Assembly (NCBI RefSeq): GCF_012910715.1
Contig: NZ_JABBHF010000002.1
Span: forward strand, 501,001-565,000
Source of the DNA: Flavivirga algicola
GTDB taxonomy: Bacteria > Bacteroidota > Bacteroidia > Flavobacteriales > Flavobacteriaceae
Direction: 5' to 3'
DNA length: 64,000 nt
Program-made: the position numbers and the translations under genes
Notes under the pieces: generated by a model
The model's database searches: none
Seen by the model: the letters and a program-made list of their open reading frames with translations, nothing else
What the model was told of the DNA's origin: nothing
In this document: one piece after another, positions 28,833 through 37,707 of the stretch
How positions within the stretch are numbered: position 1 is the first letter of the stretch
Layout of the letters: each line of letters starts with the position of its first letter

Positions 28833-29870
28833 TTAATTGGTTTTTAGCCGGTAGATATTACCAGTATCTTCCGGTTTTTTTTCACATCCGTCACCATTTA
28901 TAGCAATAAGATTGTTTGTTGTTATGGTGTATTCACCATCCAATGAAGTACAAATAAGTTTCAAGATTTTTTTTAATGATACTTTATGAAAAGTACCGCT
29001 GATATAGCAATTTTTTAGGTTTTCGTTTTTTAACTGAAAAGTAACATGATAATTCTGGGATAAATATTCTAATGCTTTTTCTAATGGTGTATCATCGAAA
29101 ATAAATTTTCGGTCTACCCATGCCATTTCATTTTCTACACCATTTGTATGCTCTTTTGAGAGTTTTTTAGAGTCTATATCGTAAATGGCCTTGTCTCCTT
29201 TTTCTAATAAATAAAGTTGTTCGCTTTCTTTTTTATTAACCGCTACTTTACCTTCGATAACACTTACAGAAGGTTTTTTGCCTTTGGAGTCTATATTGAA
29301 GCTCGTACCTAAAACAGTAGTTGTGAAATTAGGGCTTGACACCACAAAAGGCTTTTCTTCGTTTCTTGCAACATCAAAAAAAGCTTCGCCTTTTAGTGCT
29401 ATTTGCCTTGTTTCTGGATTGGAGAAGTTGTAGGATAAAACACTATTCTCATTTAACCAGACTATAGAGCTATCTGGCAATAAAACTCTTAATTTTTCAT
29501 TATTTACGGTTCTAAATTCTTTCCAAGTCTCATGAAACCCCAAAAGATTGTAGGCAAAATACACTCCCAATAAAATAATCACTGTTGCAGCTATTTTTAA
29601 AACGGGTTGATACGTTTCATAAAAACATAATTTACTTTCCTGAGGTTTTGTTTTAATTTGGCTTAATACTTTATGCTTAGCTTTTTCTGCGTTAAAAGTT
29701 GTTGCTTTTAGATCGCCTGTTTCCTTCCATTTTTTTGCTATACTATCGAAAGCTTTTTTGTTATCACCATTGTTTTCTAATAGCACAAAAAGTGTATTAA
29801 GGTCATCCTCACTAATTTCGTTAGACAGATATTTAGTAACCAGTTCCCAAAAAGACTGTTTCATTCCCAA
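28833..29870 (-). CDS. FecR-family anti-sigma factor
   Basis: Inner-membrane regulator of 345 residues: cytoplasmic anti-sigma segment with the WKETGDL region (about 1-85), one membrane helix (about 88-108, KIAATVIILLGVYFAYN), periplasmic FecR domain (about 115-230; LPDSSIVWLNENSVLSY, GEAFFDVAR, VLGTSFNI, VIEGKVAV) and a C-terminal DUF4974/STN-like domain (about 265-330; LEKALEYLSQNYHV). It holds the ECF sigma factor until the occupied receptor signals through its STN domain. It lies 93 bases downstream of the sigma gene and 29 bases upstream of the receptor gene. Confidence 0.96.
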   Translation of the reverse strand: MGMKQSFWELVTKYLSNEISEDDLNTLFVLLENNGDNKKAFDSIAKKWKETGDLKATTFNAEKAKHKVLSQIKTKPQESKLCFYETYQPVLKIAATVIILLGVYFAYNLLGFHETWKEFRTVNNEKLRVLLPDSSIVWLNENSVLSYNFSNPETRQIALKGEAFFDVARNEEKPFVVSSPNFTTTVLGTSFNIDSKGKKPSVSVIEGKVAVNKKESEQLYLLEKGDKAIYDIDSKKLSKEHTNGVENEMAWVDRKFIFDDTPLEKALEYLSQNYHVTFQLKNENLKNCYISGTFHKVSLKKILKLICTSLDGEYTITTNNLIAINGDGCEKKPEDTGNIYRLKTN

Positions 29871-29963
29871 TAGATTTATACCTATAAGACAATAGAAAAC
29901 AAAATGATCTACTACTCAAAAAGATTACAAAAAGGTTAAGAAAATGTAAATTAAACTTTGTGC

Positions 29964-30506
29964 TTAAACAGATTTTTTTTTATTAGGGTATTCTTTGTGT
30001 AGAAATTTAATCGCCTCCACCATTTGATTTTGCACAGTGTTTGGAGAAATATTTAAAACCTCAGCTATTTCTTTATATCTAAGCCCATCGATACGGTTTA
30101 ACATGAAAATAATCTTACGATGTTGAGGCATTTTATCTATAGTTCTTTGCACCAAATCAAGTTGCTCTTGTACAATCATTTTATGCTCCTGGGTAGTTAC
30201 GTCTACTATAGAAAAAAGCTTGTCATTAAATGTATCCTTAAACTGAATTTTATCTGACTTTAATGCATTTATGGAAGCATTTTTAACACTTACATATAAA
30301 AACGGACGTAAGTTTAAAATAACGGTTTCTTTCCTCTTATTCCATAACTTTACAAAAACATCCGAAACCAATTCTTCTGCTGTTTCTTTTGAAATAGAAA
30401 ACTGAAGTGCAAAGTTGCTTAATCGCTCGTAATATCTATCAAAAAGGTCTTTAAAAGCGTCTTCACTATCATTTTGAATACGCCTGTATAGTTCATTTTC
30501 GCACAT
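29964..30506 (-). CDS. ECF RNA polymerase sigma factor (Bacteroidota sigma-70 family)
   Basis: A 180-residue ECF sigma factor with region 2 (about 15-75; LFDRYYERLSNFALQF, ELVSDVFVKLWNKR) and region 4 (about 120-175; MPQHRKIIFMLNRIDGLRYKEIAEVLNISPNTV as the helix-turn-helix stretch). It begins the operon whose later genes encode its anti-sigma factor, a receptor and three exported proteins, so it should direct transcription of its own operon or of the receptor unit when ligand is present. No consensus promoter was recognised in front of it. Confidence 0.96.
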   Translation of the reverse strand: MCENELYRRIQNDSEDAFKDLFDRYYERLSNFALQFSISKETAEELVSDVFVKLWNKRKETVILNLRPFLYVSVKNASINALKSDKIQFKDTFNDKLFSIVDVTTQEHKMIVQEQLDLVQRTIDKMPQHRKIIFMLNRIDGLRYKEIAEVLNISPNTVQNQMVEAIKFLHKEYPNKKKSV

Positions 30507-30578
30507 ATAACATAAATATTACAGGTGCAATTTATTAGTTATACGCTTTTTTAATGGAAAGAAAAGTTTAAGTATATA

Positions 30579-30773
30579 TTAAATATTTGAAAACCATTCT
30601 TTTTCAGTTTGTCCATTCATATACTCAGGAAAAATAATATGGTGAGTAAAAGTTTTATTGGCTTTTAAATTTTGTAGCGTATAAACTATGGCGTTTGATT
30701 TTACTTCTTTTTGACATCCTTTTTGAGAATAACATGTTATTGAAATAAATAAAAGCATCAGTTCCAGACACAA
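30579..30773 (-). CDS. Small putative exported protein
   Basis: A 64-residue frame that starts with a hydrophobic stretch ending in ITCYSQ, which looks like a Bacteroidota signal peptide, followed by only about 48 residues with no recognised motif. It has two cysteines early on. It may be a genuine small secreted protein or the remnant of a longer gene; codon use is not decisive at this length. It lies upstream of the sigma factor gene in the same direction with a 72-base gap. Confidence 0.35.
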   Translation of the reverse strand: MCLELMLLFISITCYSQKGCQKEVKSNAIVYTLQNLKANKTFTHHIIFPEYMNGQTEKEWFSNI

Positions 30774-30798
30774 AACATACCATTTAGTATGTTTTTGC

Positions 30799-30806
30799 TA
30801 TATTTG
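30799..30806 (+). promoter_or_regulatory. Possible Bacteroidota minus-7 box (TAnnTTTG) for the rhodanese gene
   Basis: The plus-strand octamer fits TAnnTTTG exactly, 110 bases upstream of the rhodanese start. A properly spaced TTTG minus-33 box was not found, so this is weak. Confidence 0.25.
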
Positions 30807-30916
30807 TATTATTGTTTTATTATCAAGCGCTTAAATTTCACTGTTTAATGACTTCTTGATTATTACAAATTGTAAATTATTGTATTCAAATAGATCTCAA
30901 AAATATTCATTAAACC

Positions 30917-31288
30917 ATGAAAAATTTATTAATTATAGTGGGTGTAGTCTTACTCCTATATGTTTCTTATCGTGTCTTTCGTTATGTTTCATTAGATAGT
31001 GAACTTGATAAGAAAATAGAAAATGGAGCGGTAATTTTGGATGTAAGGACGGAAACAGAATTTGAAATGGGGCATATTGAAGGTTCTGTAAACATATCGC
31101 TAGGCTCGATAAGAGAGCGTTATGTGGAACTTGACACAAGCAAAACCTACATTACTTGCTGTTCTCATGGACTACGAAGTATCAAGGTTGAATCATTACT
31201 TAAAGAGAGGGGGTTTAAAAAAGTATATAATGGTGGGGTTTGGTCTGACCTTGAGGAAATGGTAAGCCAAATATCACAAAAAAAATGA
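30917..31288 (+). CDS. Membrane-anchored rhodanese-like protein
   Basis: A 123-residue single-domain rhodanese. An N-terminal hydrophobic helix (about 3-20) anchors it or acts as a signal; the rhodanese domain follows with GAVILDVRTETEFEMGHIEG (CH2A-type motif) and the active-site loop C-S-H-G-L-R-S with the persulfide-forming Cys about residue 82 (preceded by a second Cys at 81). Such proteins carry sulfur as a persulfide or handle thiosulfate/cyanide; in many bacteria small periplasmic rhodaneses have no known partner. It is a lone plus-strand gene between minus-strand operons, with no evident link to either. Confidence 0.9.
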   Translation: MKNLLIIVGVVLLLYVSYRVFRYVSLDSELDKKIENGAVILDVRTETEFEMGHIEGSVNISLGSIRERYVELDTSKTYITCCSHGLRSIKVESLLKERGFKKVYNGGVWSDLEEMVSQISQKK

Positions 31289-31494
31289 TTTTACTTTTTA
31301 GTGATAAAGCGATTAGGCAGTTTATTAGGATACCTTGATTTTTTGTATTAAAAGTGGAGCAAATTACAATTTTCTTATAAAAAAAGGGATTTGACTGACA
31401 ATTTTCACTTGCAAATAAGCTTCTAGACATAACAATGGTTTTTAACCAAATTCCTATTCATCATCAATTTTAGTTTAACTAGGTGGTTTTCTCT

Positions 31495-34236
31495 TTACTT
31501 GAATAATGCGTTTAGCTCCTCCATCTTTAACGTTTGTTCTGGGCTAAAATCACTACTGCTCATATATTCGATAATAGCATTACGTAATTGGTTGGCAGCG
31601 GGTCTTTTTGCCAGGTCACTTTCTATATCGATACTACACAGCATCAATTTCCCCTTGCCTACCTTGGTCTGTAGCACGTTTGCCAAAAGATGATTCCTGC
31701 CATAGTTGTCGATTACCTGTACCAGGGGTTTAAAACCTTTAGGAAGCTCATCGAGAACGATGGAACTGGAATTGTTTTGTAAATCCCACCATTGCCAGTT
31801 GCTATGGTATTCCGTGGGGAAATGTTTGAACAGGCCGTGTTCTGGGTCACAAAGTATGCTCATGGTTGTATCGCCCCCCCGTGGACGAGTCCACCACCAG
31901 GTAGGACTCCAAAAAACGGGTTTTGCACTACCTGAAAAAAATGCCTTGATGTCTTTCCCCTTTGGCAGCAACAGTACGTTTTGTCCATTTTCCAATGCTG
32001 TTGTCACTTGTCCTGTTATGGTATGTGCAACTAAAATATCTTTTGGGAATGCCATATCGACCTCGGAAGGATAGCACCAGATCTTCCAGTCGTTCAATAT
32101 TTTTTCGTTTTCTGAAAACACGGTTACCGTGAGCTGTTCCGCGCCCTTCACCAATGACAGGTCCGTTTCGATCTTGCCCAACTGGGTACGTTCCCCTTGT
32201 ACCAAATTTTGCTTTTGAAAATTTCCTTCGGCAACAACGTCTCCTGTTTGGGTTTTAATGTTCCATTTGAAAGATGCATTGGCAATATCGTCTAAACTAT
32301 AGTTGGTGATCTCAGCCGATGCGGTAAAAGGTTCGTTGGCATAGTATGTCCGTTTTGGCATGCGCAGCAACGGTACCGTAGGCCCACAGAATTTACGGAA
32401 TTCCGCAGGAGTGATCCCGCCCTTGTTGTCCCAAAAAGCGTCGAACAGGCCAACATGGGCCGTTCCCTGCCCTGGGTAATCATGAAGCGAGAGCAATTGG
32501 AAGCCCGCATTGTAACGGCTCCGCATCAATACCTCGATTTCCTCTTTGTAAAGGATGGCTGCATGGTGCGTTGTGGCGTCGGTAAACTGCTTGGCCTGTG
32601 CCAGCATGCCCTTTTCTTTCAAATCTTCACGGATGGCCTCAAGGTTCACGGGCTTTAGAACTCCCGTATACTTTTTAATCTCATCAACACTTGGATACGA
32701 AGCATGCTGCCCCACCTCGTGCGTTATCGATGCCCAATGATTATTTGTATAGTATTCACTCAAGTCTTCTTCCGTTCCTGGTGTTCTAAAACCTCGTGAA
32801 CCCCCGACACGATATTGGTCTACCTTTGCACGGCTTTGCTTGTGATCCATACCTCGTCCTCCTGAGGACACTGAATATAAATGACGGTTATCGTCTTTAA
32901 TGGCTGCCGCAATCATCTCAATGTTCTCGGGGTCTTCTTCATCATCTTGGGCTAATTCGTTTCCTCCAGTCATAAACATGAAAGACGGATGGTTTCCATA
33001 TGCCCTATTGATGCGCAGCAATTCTCTTTTTATGAATTCATCTCTTTCTTTGTCGGCAGAAACATTGGCACGCGGTGCTTCAGCCTGTAAATATACTCCA
33101 ACCTTATCGGCCGCTTCAAAAGCTGCCTTTGGCGGGCACCACGAGTGAAAACGCACGTGGTTCATGCCCAGTTCCTTTTGGCGGCTCAAGATTTCCTCCC
33201 AACTTTCCACCTCCATGGAAGGGTAGCCCGTCAGCGGAAAAATACAGCACTCCAGATTCCCCCGCATGTATGTCTTCTTGCCATTGATAGTAAAGTTCTT
33301 ATCCCTTACGGCAAGCTCACGCATTCCAAACTTGACCAATAGGTTGTCCCTAAACGAGCCAGCCGTCAGTATGGCATCCATCTTATAAAATATTGGCGTG
33401 AACTCATTCCATAGTTTAACATCAGTGCCCATTGGCACCGTTACCTCTAAAACCTTGGAATCCCCATCAACCACAAAATCCAGCTTGGTTGCATCTATTT
33501 TTGCTGTTCCGTCAATTAAAGAAGGTTGAAGTACAATAGAACCAGCTTGTTCTTTGCCACTTTTGTTGAAAACCGTCACCCTTACTTTGGCCTTGTTGTC
33601 GGCTATGGACGGATAGACCCTCAAGTCGTCCATATAAATCAGATCTTTTACCTGCAATTCGATACGCCCGACCATTCCGTTCCAATTGCTTTGGGTATGT
33701 TCCGATACCGATGATGCAAAACTTCCTAAACTGAAGGGATATTTGTTATTTACACAAATGGTTATCCTGTTCTTACCAGGGCGCAGATAATCCGTTAGGT
33801 CATATTCCTGTGCTGTACACAGGCTGTTTTCACTTCCAACATAATCACTGTTCACCCAAACTTCGGAGACCCAGTGCACACGTTCCAAAAACAGCGTATA
33901 GTTTTTGACCTCCGTGTTTTCAGGTATTTCGATGTCCCGCTGGTACCAGGCCTTTCCAACATAGTAGTGAGGTCTGACCAAAGCGTTATAAGGGTCTTCG
34001 TATTTCTCTGGCCCACCAAGACCAGCCTCATCGGTTGTGCCAGGCAGACTGATGGTATCCGATAGCTCCTTCAAGAACCATTGTTCTTCAGCTCCCACAT
34101 TTTCAGGATCCAATTGGACAGACCAGATTCCAGAGAGATTAATGGCCGTATTGTTTTCTTGTTTTGTACAAGATTGCAGTACCGTAACAATAGCTACTAT
34201 TATTAATAACCTGAACGATATACTCTTTATTCTCAT
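31495..34236 (-). CDS. GH2-family glycoside hydrolase, GC-rich gene
   Basis: A 913-residue lipoprotein (signal ending TVLQSC) of the GH2 type: sugar-binding jelly roll (about 40-190; GIWSVQLDPE, LFLERVHWVSEVWVN), Ig-like domain, and TIM barrel (about 300-600) with an RGN opening, HVRFHSWCPP, the acid/base motif GGNEL and a nucleophile-like THEVGQ; a long C-terminal region follows. GH2 members include beta-galactosidases, glucuronidases and mannosidases; this branch resembles large beta-galactosidase/glucuronidase-like PUL enzymes, but the exact activity is not readable. Base composition is unlike its surroundings: counted lines give 58% (32401-32460), 48% (33061-33120) and 45% (33541-33600) G+C against 33% in the next gene (35041-35100). 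The change falls close to the gene ends, which suggests recent acquisition. It follows the DUF5107-TPR gene by 108 bases. Confidence 0.92.
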   Translation of the reverse strand: MRIKSISFRLLIIVAIVTVLQSCTKQENNTAINLSGIWSVQLDPENVGAEEQWFLKELSDTISLPGTTDEAGLGGPEKYEDPYNALVRPHYYVGKAWYQRDIEIPENTEVKNYTLFLERVHWVSEVWVNSDYVGSENSLCTAQEYDLTDYLRPGKNRITICVNNKYPFSLGSFASSVSEHTQSNWNGMVGRIELQVKDLIYMDDLRVYPSIADNKAKVRVTVFNKSGKEQAGSIVLQPSLIDGTAKIDATKLDFVVDGDSKVLEVTVPMGTDVKLWNEFTPIFYKMDAILTAGSFRDNLLVKFGMRELAVRDKNFTINGKKTYMRGNLECCIFPLTGYPSMEVESWEEILSRQKELGMNHVRFHSWCPPKAAFEAADKVGVYLQAEAPRANVSADKERDEFIKRELLRINRAYGNHPSFMFMTGGNELAQDDEEDPENIEMIAAAIKDDNRHLYSVSSGGRGMDHKQSRAKVDQYRVGGSRGFRTPGTEEDLSEYYTNNHWASITHEVGQHASYPSVDEIKKYTGVLKPVNLEAIREDLKEKGMLAQAKQFTDATTHHAAILYKEEIEVLMRSRYNAGFQLLSLHDYPGQGTAHVGLFDAFWDNKGGITPAEFRKFCGPTVPLLRMPKRTYYANEPFTASAEITNYSLDDIANASFKWNIKTQTGDVVAEGNFQKQNLVQGERTQLGKIETDLSLVKGAEQLTVTVFSENEKILNDWKIWCYPSEVDMAFPKDILVAHTITGQVTTALENGQNVLLLPKGKDIKAFFSGSAKPVFWSPTWWWTRPRGGDTTMSILCDPEHGLFKHFPTEYHSNWQWWDLQNNSSSIVLDELPKGFKPLVQVIDNYGRNHLLANVLQTKVGKGKLMLCSIDIESDLAKRPAANQLRNAIIEYMSSSDFSPEQTLKMEELNALFK

Positions 34237-34344
34237 TACTTGAAATTTTCTGTTTTTATTTAATACATCAAGAAAGTAGCTACTTTATAATTTATTGACT
34301 AAACCATATATTCATTCTCTCAAAAACTATAAAAGTATTACTTT

Positions 34345-37300
34345 TTAAAGCAGTACTTTCTCAGCTGTTATTTTATCAATAAACTCTCTTGCTCCAACAT
34401 GCATTGCATTTAAAGTTAATACTTCATTAAATAAGTTTAACGCACGCTCTTTATTTCCAAGCCCAAACTCACTTAAGGCTAGTAAAAATTTATTGTCCCA
34501 AGTGTTCCGCTTTTGCATATCATCCTCAAACACCAAAAGTAATGGTAAGGACGTAGCGAAATAATCTATCTTCACTGTTTCTTCAAGTTTGTTTTTGGCG
34601 TAGTCCTTGATATTATTAAGAAGTGTCATAGCCTCATCATTTTTATTCATCTCAATTAAAGATAATGCTGAATAATAGGACAGTTCTGAATAAGCACTTA
34701 CTGCCATATCTATAAAATCACCCTCTTCTGTCGCGCTTTGCTGAAAAAGAATTTTTGCTTCTTTGCTTTTGCCCGAAGCCTTTAATGCTTTTCCTTGCCA
34801 ATATTTTAAATGTGCTTTGGCTTGAAGCGGATGGTATTTTTCTCCAAGATTATCTGGTGTATTTTCGGCGTCATTAAAATATTCGAGAGCTTTTTCTGGA
34901 CTACCAGATACTAACGCTTCTTGCCCCTTTCTTAAACAAGTATAGGTATATTGACGAATCACCTGACCTTCCCCTCCTTCCCAAGGGTGAAAGTTTTTGC
35001 TTTGCATCACTTTCATCGCTTCATCATATTGCCCTGTGAAATTGTAAAGAGCAGCTAACTCTACACTAAAATCATCACGTTCCAAAATAGATGCCAATTT
35101 AGGCTTTATAAAAGCCAATCGTTCTTCTGGTTTATCGTTCAGTTTTTTACGCAATTGGTCATATTCAAACAAAATACGCATATCCTCTGGTGAGAATTCT
35201 ATAGCTTTTTTGAAAGCTTCACGTGCCTTTTCCCCCCCTTGTTTAGTATTCCAATAGGCAATACCCAAATTTCTGTACAAGGTACCATATTTCATTTCGT
35301 TCTTGGCTGCAATTTCCCAAGCTGCAATAGCTTCTGTATGACATTTCTTATCCAACAAATAATTACCCAATCCGTATGCTGCTAATGATGGGTTAGCTTC
35401 TTGTTGTATTGCCCATTCTAAAACAATTTGTTCGTGTATTCTTGATGGAAAACAATAATCTGGATTTAATGCACTTGCTTTAGCCAGAACAGATTTTGAT
35501 GTATCCGTTTCGTTATTCATTGCATATAACCACGCCAAAACAAACCATGTGATAACAGATTGTTTTAACGGATTTGGTACAGCACAATCAGGAATTAAAT
35601 TATCATGATGCAGCTCAATTAATTCGATTGCTTCTGAGTAATAACCTGCATCTGCATAATCAAAAGCTATATCAATAATAGTTTGCGCATCGTTTCTTGA
35701 GCTATCTAAAAATGCTTGGCAATCTCCTGATAGTCTACCCAATTCGTATTTTGCCCATTGGTCCAGTGGGTCAATCTCCAATATATCTTGTAAAATGGTT
35801 TTTGCTTCTTCAGCCTTTTGTAGCCCACTTAATATAATGGCCTTTAAAATATATGCTTTATTATTTTGTCGGTTGGTATCCAATGACGCTTCTATATGGT
35901 GTAAAACTGAAGCTGTATTCCCTTTTCTACTTTCAATATTAGCTAATAAATAATGTGATGATGAACGCCATGCATAGTTCCAAGTTGCTTTATAAAGTAG
36001 CGAATAAGCTTCTTCTGGTCTATTTTGAAATAGACATGTTAATCCTGCAAAATAATGTGCTTCTCCCGTTTGCGGATTTGGATGGTAAGATGTCAAAATT
36101 GCTATAGCCGACTTAAAACGCTTCAAAGCTTTATTAAAACGACCTTTTTTAAGTTCCGATTTTCCAAGTTCAAGAGCTGCTTTATAGTCATTAGAATTTT
36201 TCTCTAAAGCAGACTCCCAATAGGGTTCAGGATACCTTGTAGGATGTCTGTACAATTCCAGGTGTTCACCAATAAGGTTCAATTCTGAAGACGCTTCTAT
36301 ATTGTTTGCTTCATTGGGTTCCTTGGCCGTAATTCGATTTCTGTTCTTTGAAATCTCCTTTTCTTGATACGATAATAATTCTTTACCTTCATAATCTAAT
36401 ACTGTTAAAGAAATTGAATTTTCTTCACCAGACTGGATAGATCTTGATGTGTCTTCCCAAGGTTTATTGGGAGAAATCGCCACATTATCAATCTCTGTTA
36501 TCTTATCTCCTATCTTTAAAACAATTTTGATACCTTCAATTAACCTTGTCGACGCAACTCCTAAATCCAATTTATTATCCTCCTGCACGCTAAGCCTAAT
36601 AGCGACATCGTGATTTGCATTTTGTACGGGGCCTAAATTTTTATATCCCCACCAAAACTGAGAAAATGTTTTGGTTTCGTAAGGCGCTAAATAACTGAAA
36701 TCTGGTTGATTATCGGTATAAACCCCTGCCATGAGCTCAAAATAAGGTCCACCTTCATCAGTAAGTTCTCTATCCCATGCACGTCCAAATTCGGAGTTCC
36801 CCCATGTCCATTGTTTTTTTCCTGGAGCTATATGCCTATTAGCAACATGTATAAAACCTCCTTGCGCGTTATGGTCGTAACCTCCAAAGAAATCATAATT
36901 GGTTTCACAAACCATATAACTTGTAGGCACTGGTATATTTGTATATCGTCTTAAGTCATTAGCCCCTTTTCGTTTGTGATAAGGAATCCCGTAATAATCG
37001 TTCTCTGCTAAAGGGAAACTACTTTGGGCTCGTACTGCATGATCTGCCACATAATGCACATCTGAGGGGAAAAAACTTTCATAATTATCATGCACCTCAA
37101 CCGCAACATTGGCCCACCATAAAAAAGTTTGAGTAAAAGGTGTTCGATTAAATAGGCGAGCACGAAGTTCTATTAAAGCACTGTCAGGACGCAATCGTAA
37201 CCCATGCATGCCTTTAAGGCGATTCAATGGGTCGTATTCAGACATCCAAATGGTTTTAGCTCCATCACTTTCATGTTCTATATGAACATCTGTAGGTAAA

Positions 37301-37686
37301 TAGGTGCCTGGTCTATGGTGTTGTGGCCAATTAAATTCCACGCCTCCGCTTATCCAAGGCCCTGCTAAACCAACAAGTGCCGGTTTTATAACATCTTGTT
37401 TGTAAAAGAAATCATAATTACCATTGGTCTTGTCTTGTGCTTCAAAAATACGCCCTCCTATTTCTGGCAATATCGATAAGCGCACATAGTCATTCTCAAG
37501 TACCGCTTCCCTATAAGGTTGGTCCTCCTTTGTATCATAAACCTTATCTATAAAAGGAACGGGGTATACCTTTCCATTTGAGCCTTGATAGACTCGTTTT
37601 TCAAAAAAAACGGGATTAATTTCCGGCTTCCCCAACTTATAAGTTGGTATGATTCGTTTTCCTAGATTTGCTTTTACTTTACCCAC
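34345..37686 (-). CDS. DUF5107-TPR protein (cytoplasmic)
   Basis: A 1,113-residue protein with no signal peptide, so probably cytoplasmic. The N-terminal 360 or so residues form a DUF5107 domain with a galactose-mutarotase-like look (LSILPEIGGRIFEAQD, ISGGVEFNWPQHHRPG, SFPLAENDYYGIPYHKRKG); the rest is a long array of TPR-like helix pairs from about residue 490 to the end (for example ALELGKSELKKGRFNKAL and NLGIAYWNTKQGGEKAREAF). The mutarotase-like fold suggests binding or turning over a sugar, perhaps an oligosaccharide delivered by the permease encoded next to it. Translation starts at a GTG (37686); no upstream ATG in frame is closer. It lies 21 bases after the MFS gene. Proteins of this domain make-up are common in Bacteroidota sugar loci but I know of no firmly proven reaction. 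Confidence 0.88.
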   Translation of the reverse strand: MGKVKANLGKRIIPTYKLGKPEINPVFFEKRVYQGSNGKVYPVPFIDKVYDTKEDQPYREAVLENDYVRLSILPEIGGRIFEAQDKTNGNYDFFYKQDVIKPALVGLAGPWISGGVEFNWPQHHRPGTYLPTDVHIEHESDGAKTIWMSEYDPLNRLKGMHGLRLRPDSALIELRARLFNRTPFTQTFLWWANVAVEVHDNYESFFPSDVHYVADHAVRAQSSFPLAENDYYGIPYHKRKGANDLRRYTNIPVPTSYMVCETNYDFFGGYDHNAQGGFIHVANRHIAPGKKQWTWGNSEFGRAWDRELTDEGGPYFELMAGVYTDNQPDFSYLAPYETKTFSQFWWGYKNLGPVQNANHDVAIRLSVQEDNKLDLGVASTRLIEGIKIVLKIGDKITEIDNVAISPNKPWEDTSRSIQSGEENSISLTVLDYEGKELLSYQEKEISKNRNRITAKEPNEANNIEASSELNLIGEHLELYRHPTRYPEPYWESALEKNSNDYKAALELGKSELKKGRFNKALKRFKSAIAILTSYHPNPQTGEAHYFAGLTCLFQNRPEEAYSLLYKATWNYAWRSSSHYLLANIESRKGNTASVLHHIEASLDTNRQNNKAYILKAIILSGLQKAEEAKTILQDILEIDPLDQWAKYELGRLSGDCQAFLDSSRNDAQTIIDIAFDYADAGYYSEAIELIELHHDNLIPDCAVPNPLKQSVITWFVLAWLYAMNNETDTSKSVLAKASALNPDYCFPSRIHEQIVLEWAIQQEANPSLAAYGLGNYLLDKKCHTEAIAAWEIAAKNEMKYGTLYRNLGIAYWNTKQGGEKAREAFKKAIEFSPEDMRILFEYDQLRKKLNDKPEERLAFIKPKLASILERDDFSVELAALYNFTGQYDEAMKVMQSKNFHPWEGGEGQVIRQYTYTCLRKGQEALVSGSPEKALEYFNDAENTPDNLGEKYHPLQAKAHLKYWQGKALKASGKSKEAKILFQQSATEEGDFIDMAVSAYSELSYYSALSLIEMNKNDEAMTLLNNIKDYAKNKLEETVKIDYFATSLPLLLVFEDDMQKRNTWDNKFLLALSEFGLGNKERALNLFNEVLTLNAMHVGAREFIDKITAEKVLL

Positions 37687-37707
37687 AATAATAAATTAAT
37701 TTTAATC

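Noticed and set aside
31706-34243. Many open frames of 60-122 codons on the plus strand inside the GC-rich GH2 gene
   Set aside because: They have no signal peptides or motifs, overlap a clear GH2 coding frame and are explained by its higher GC content.
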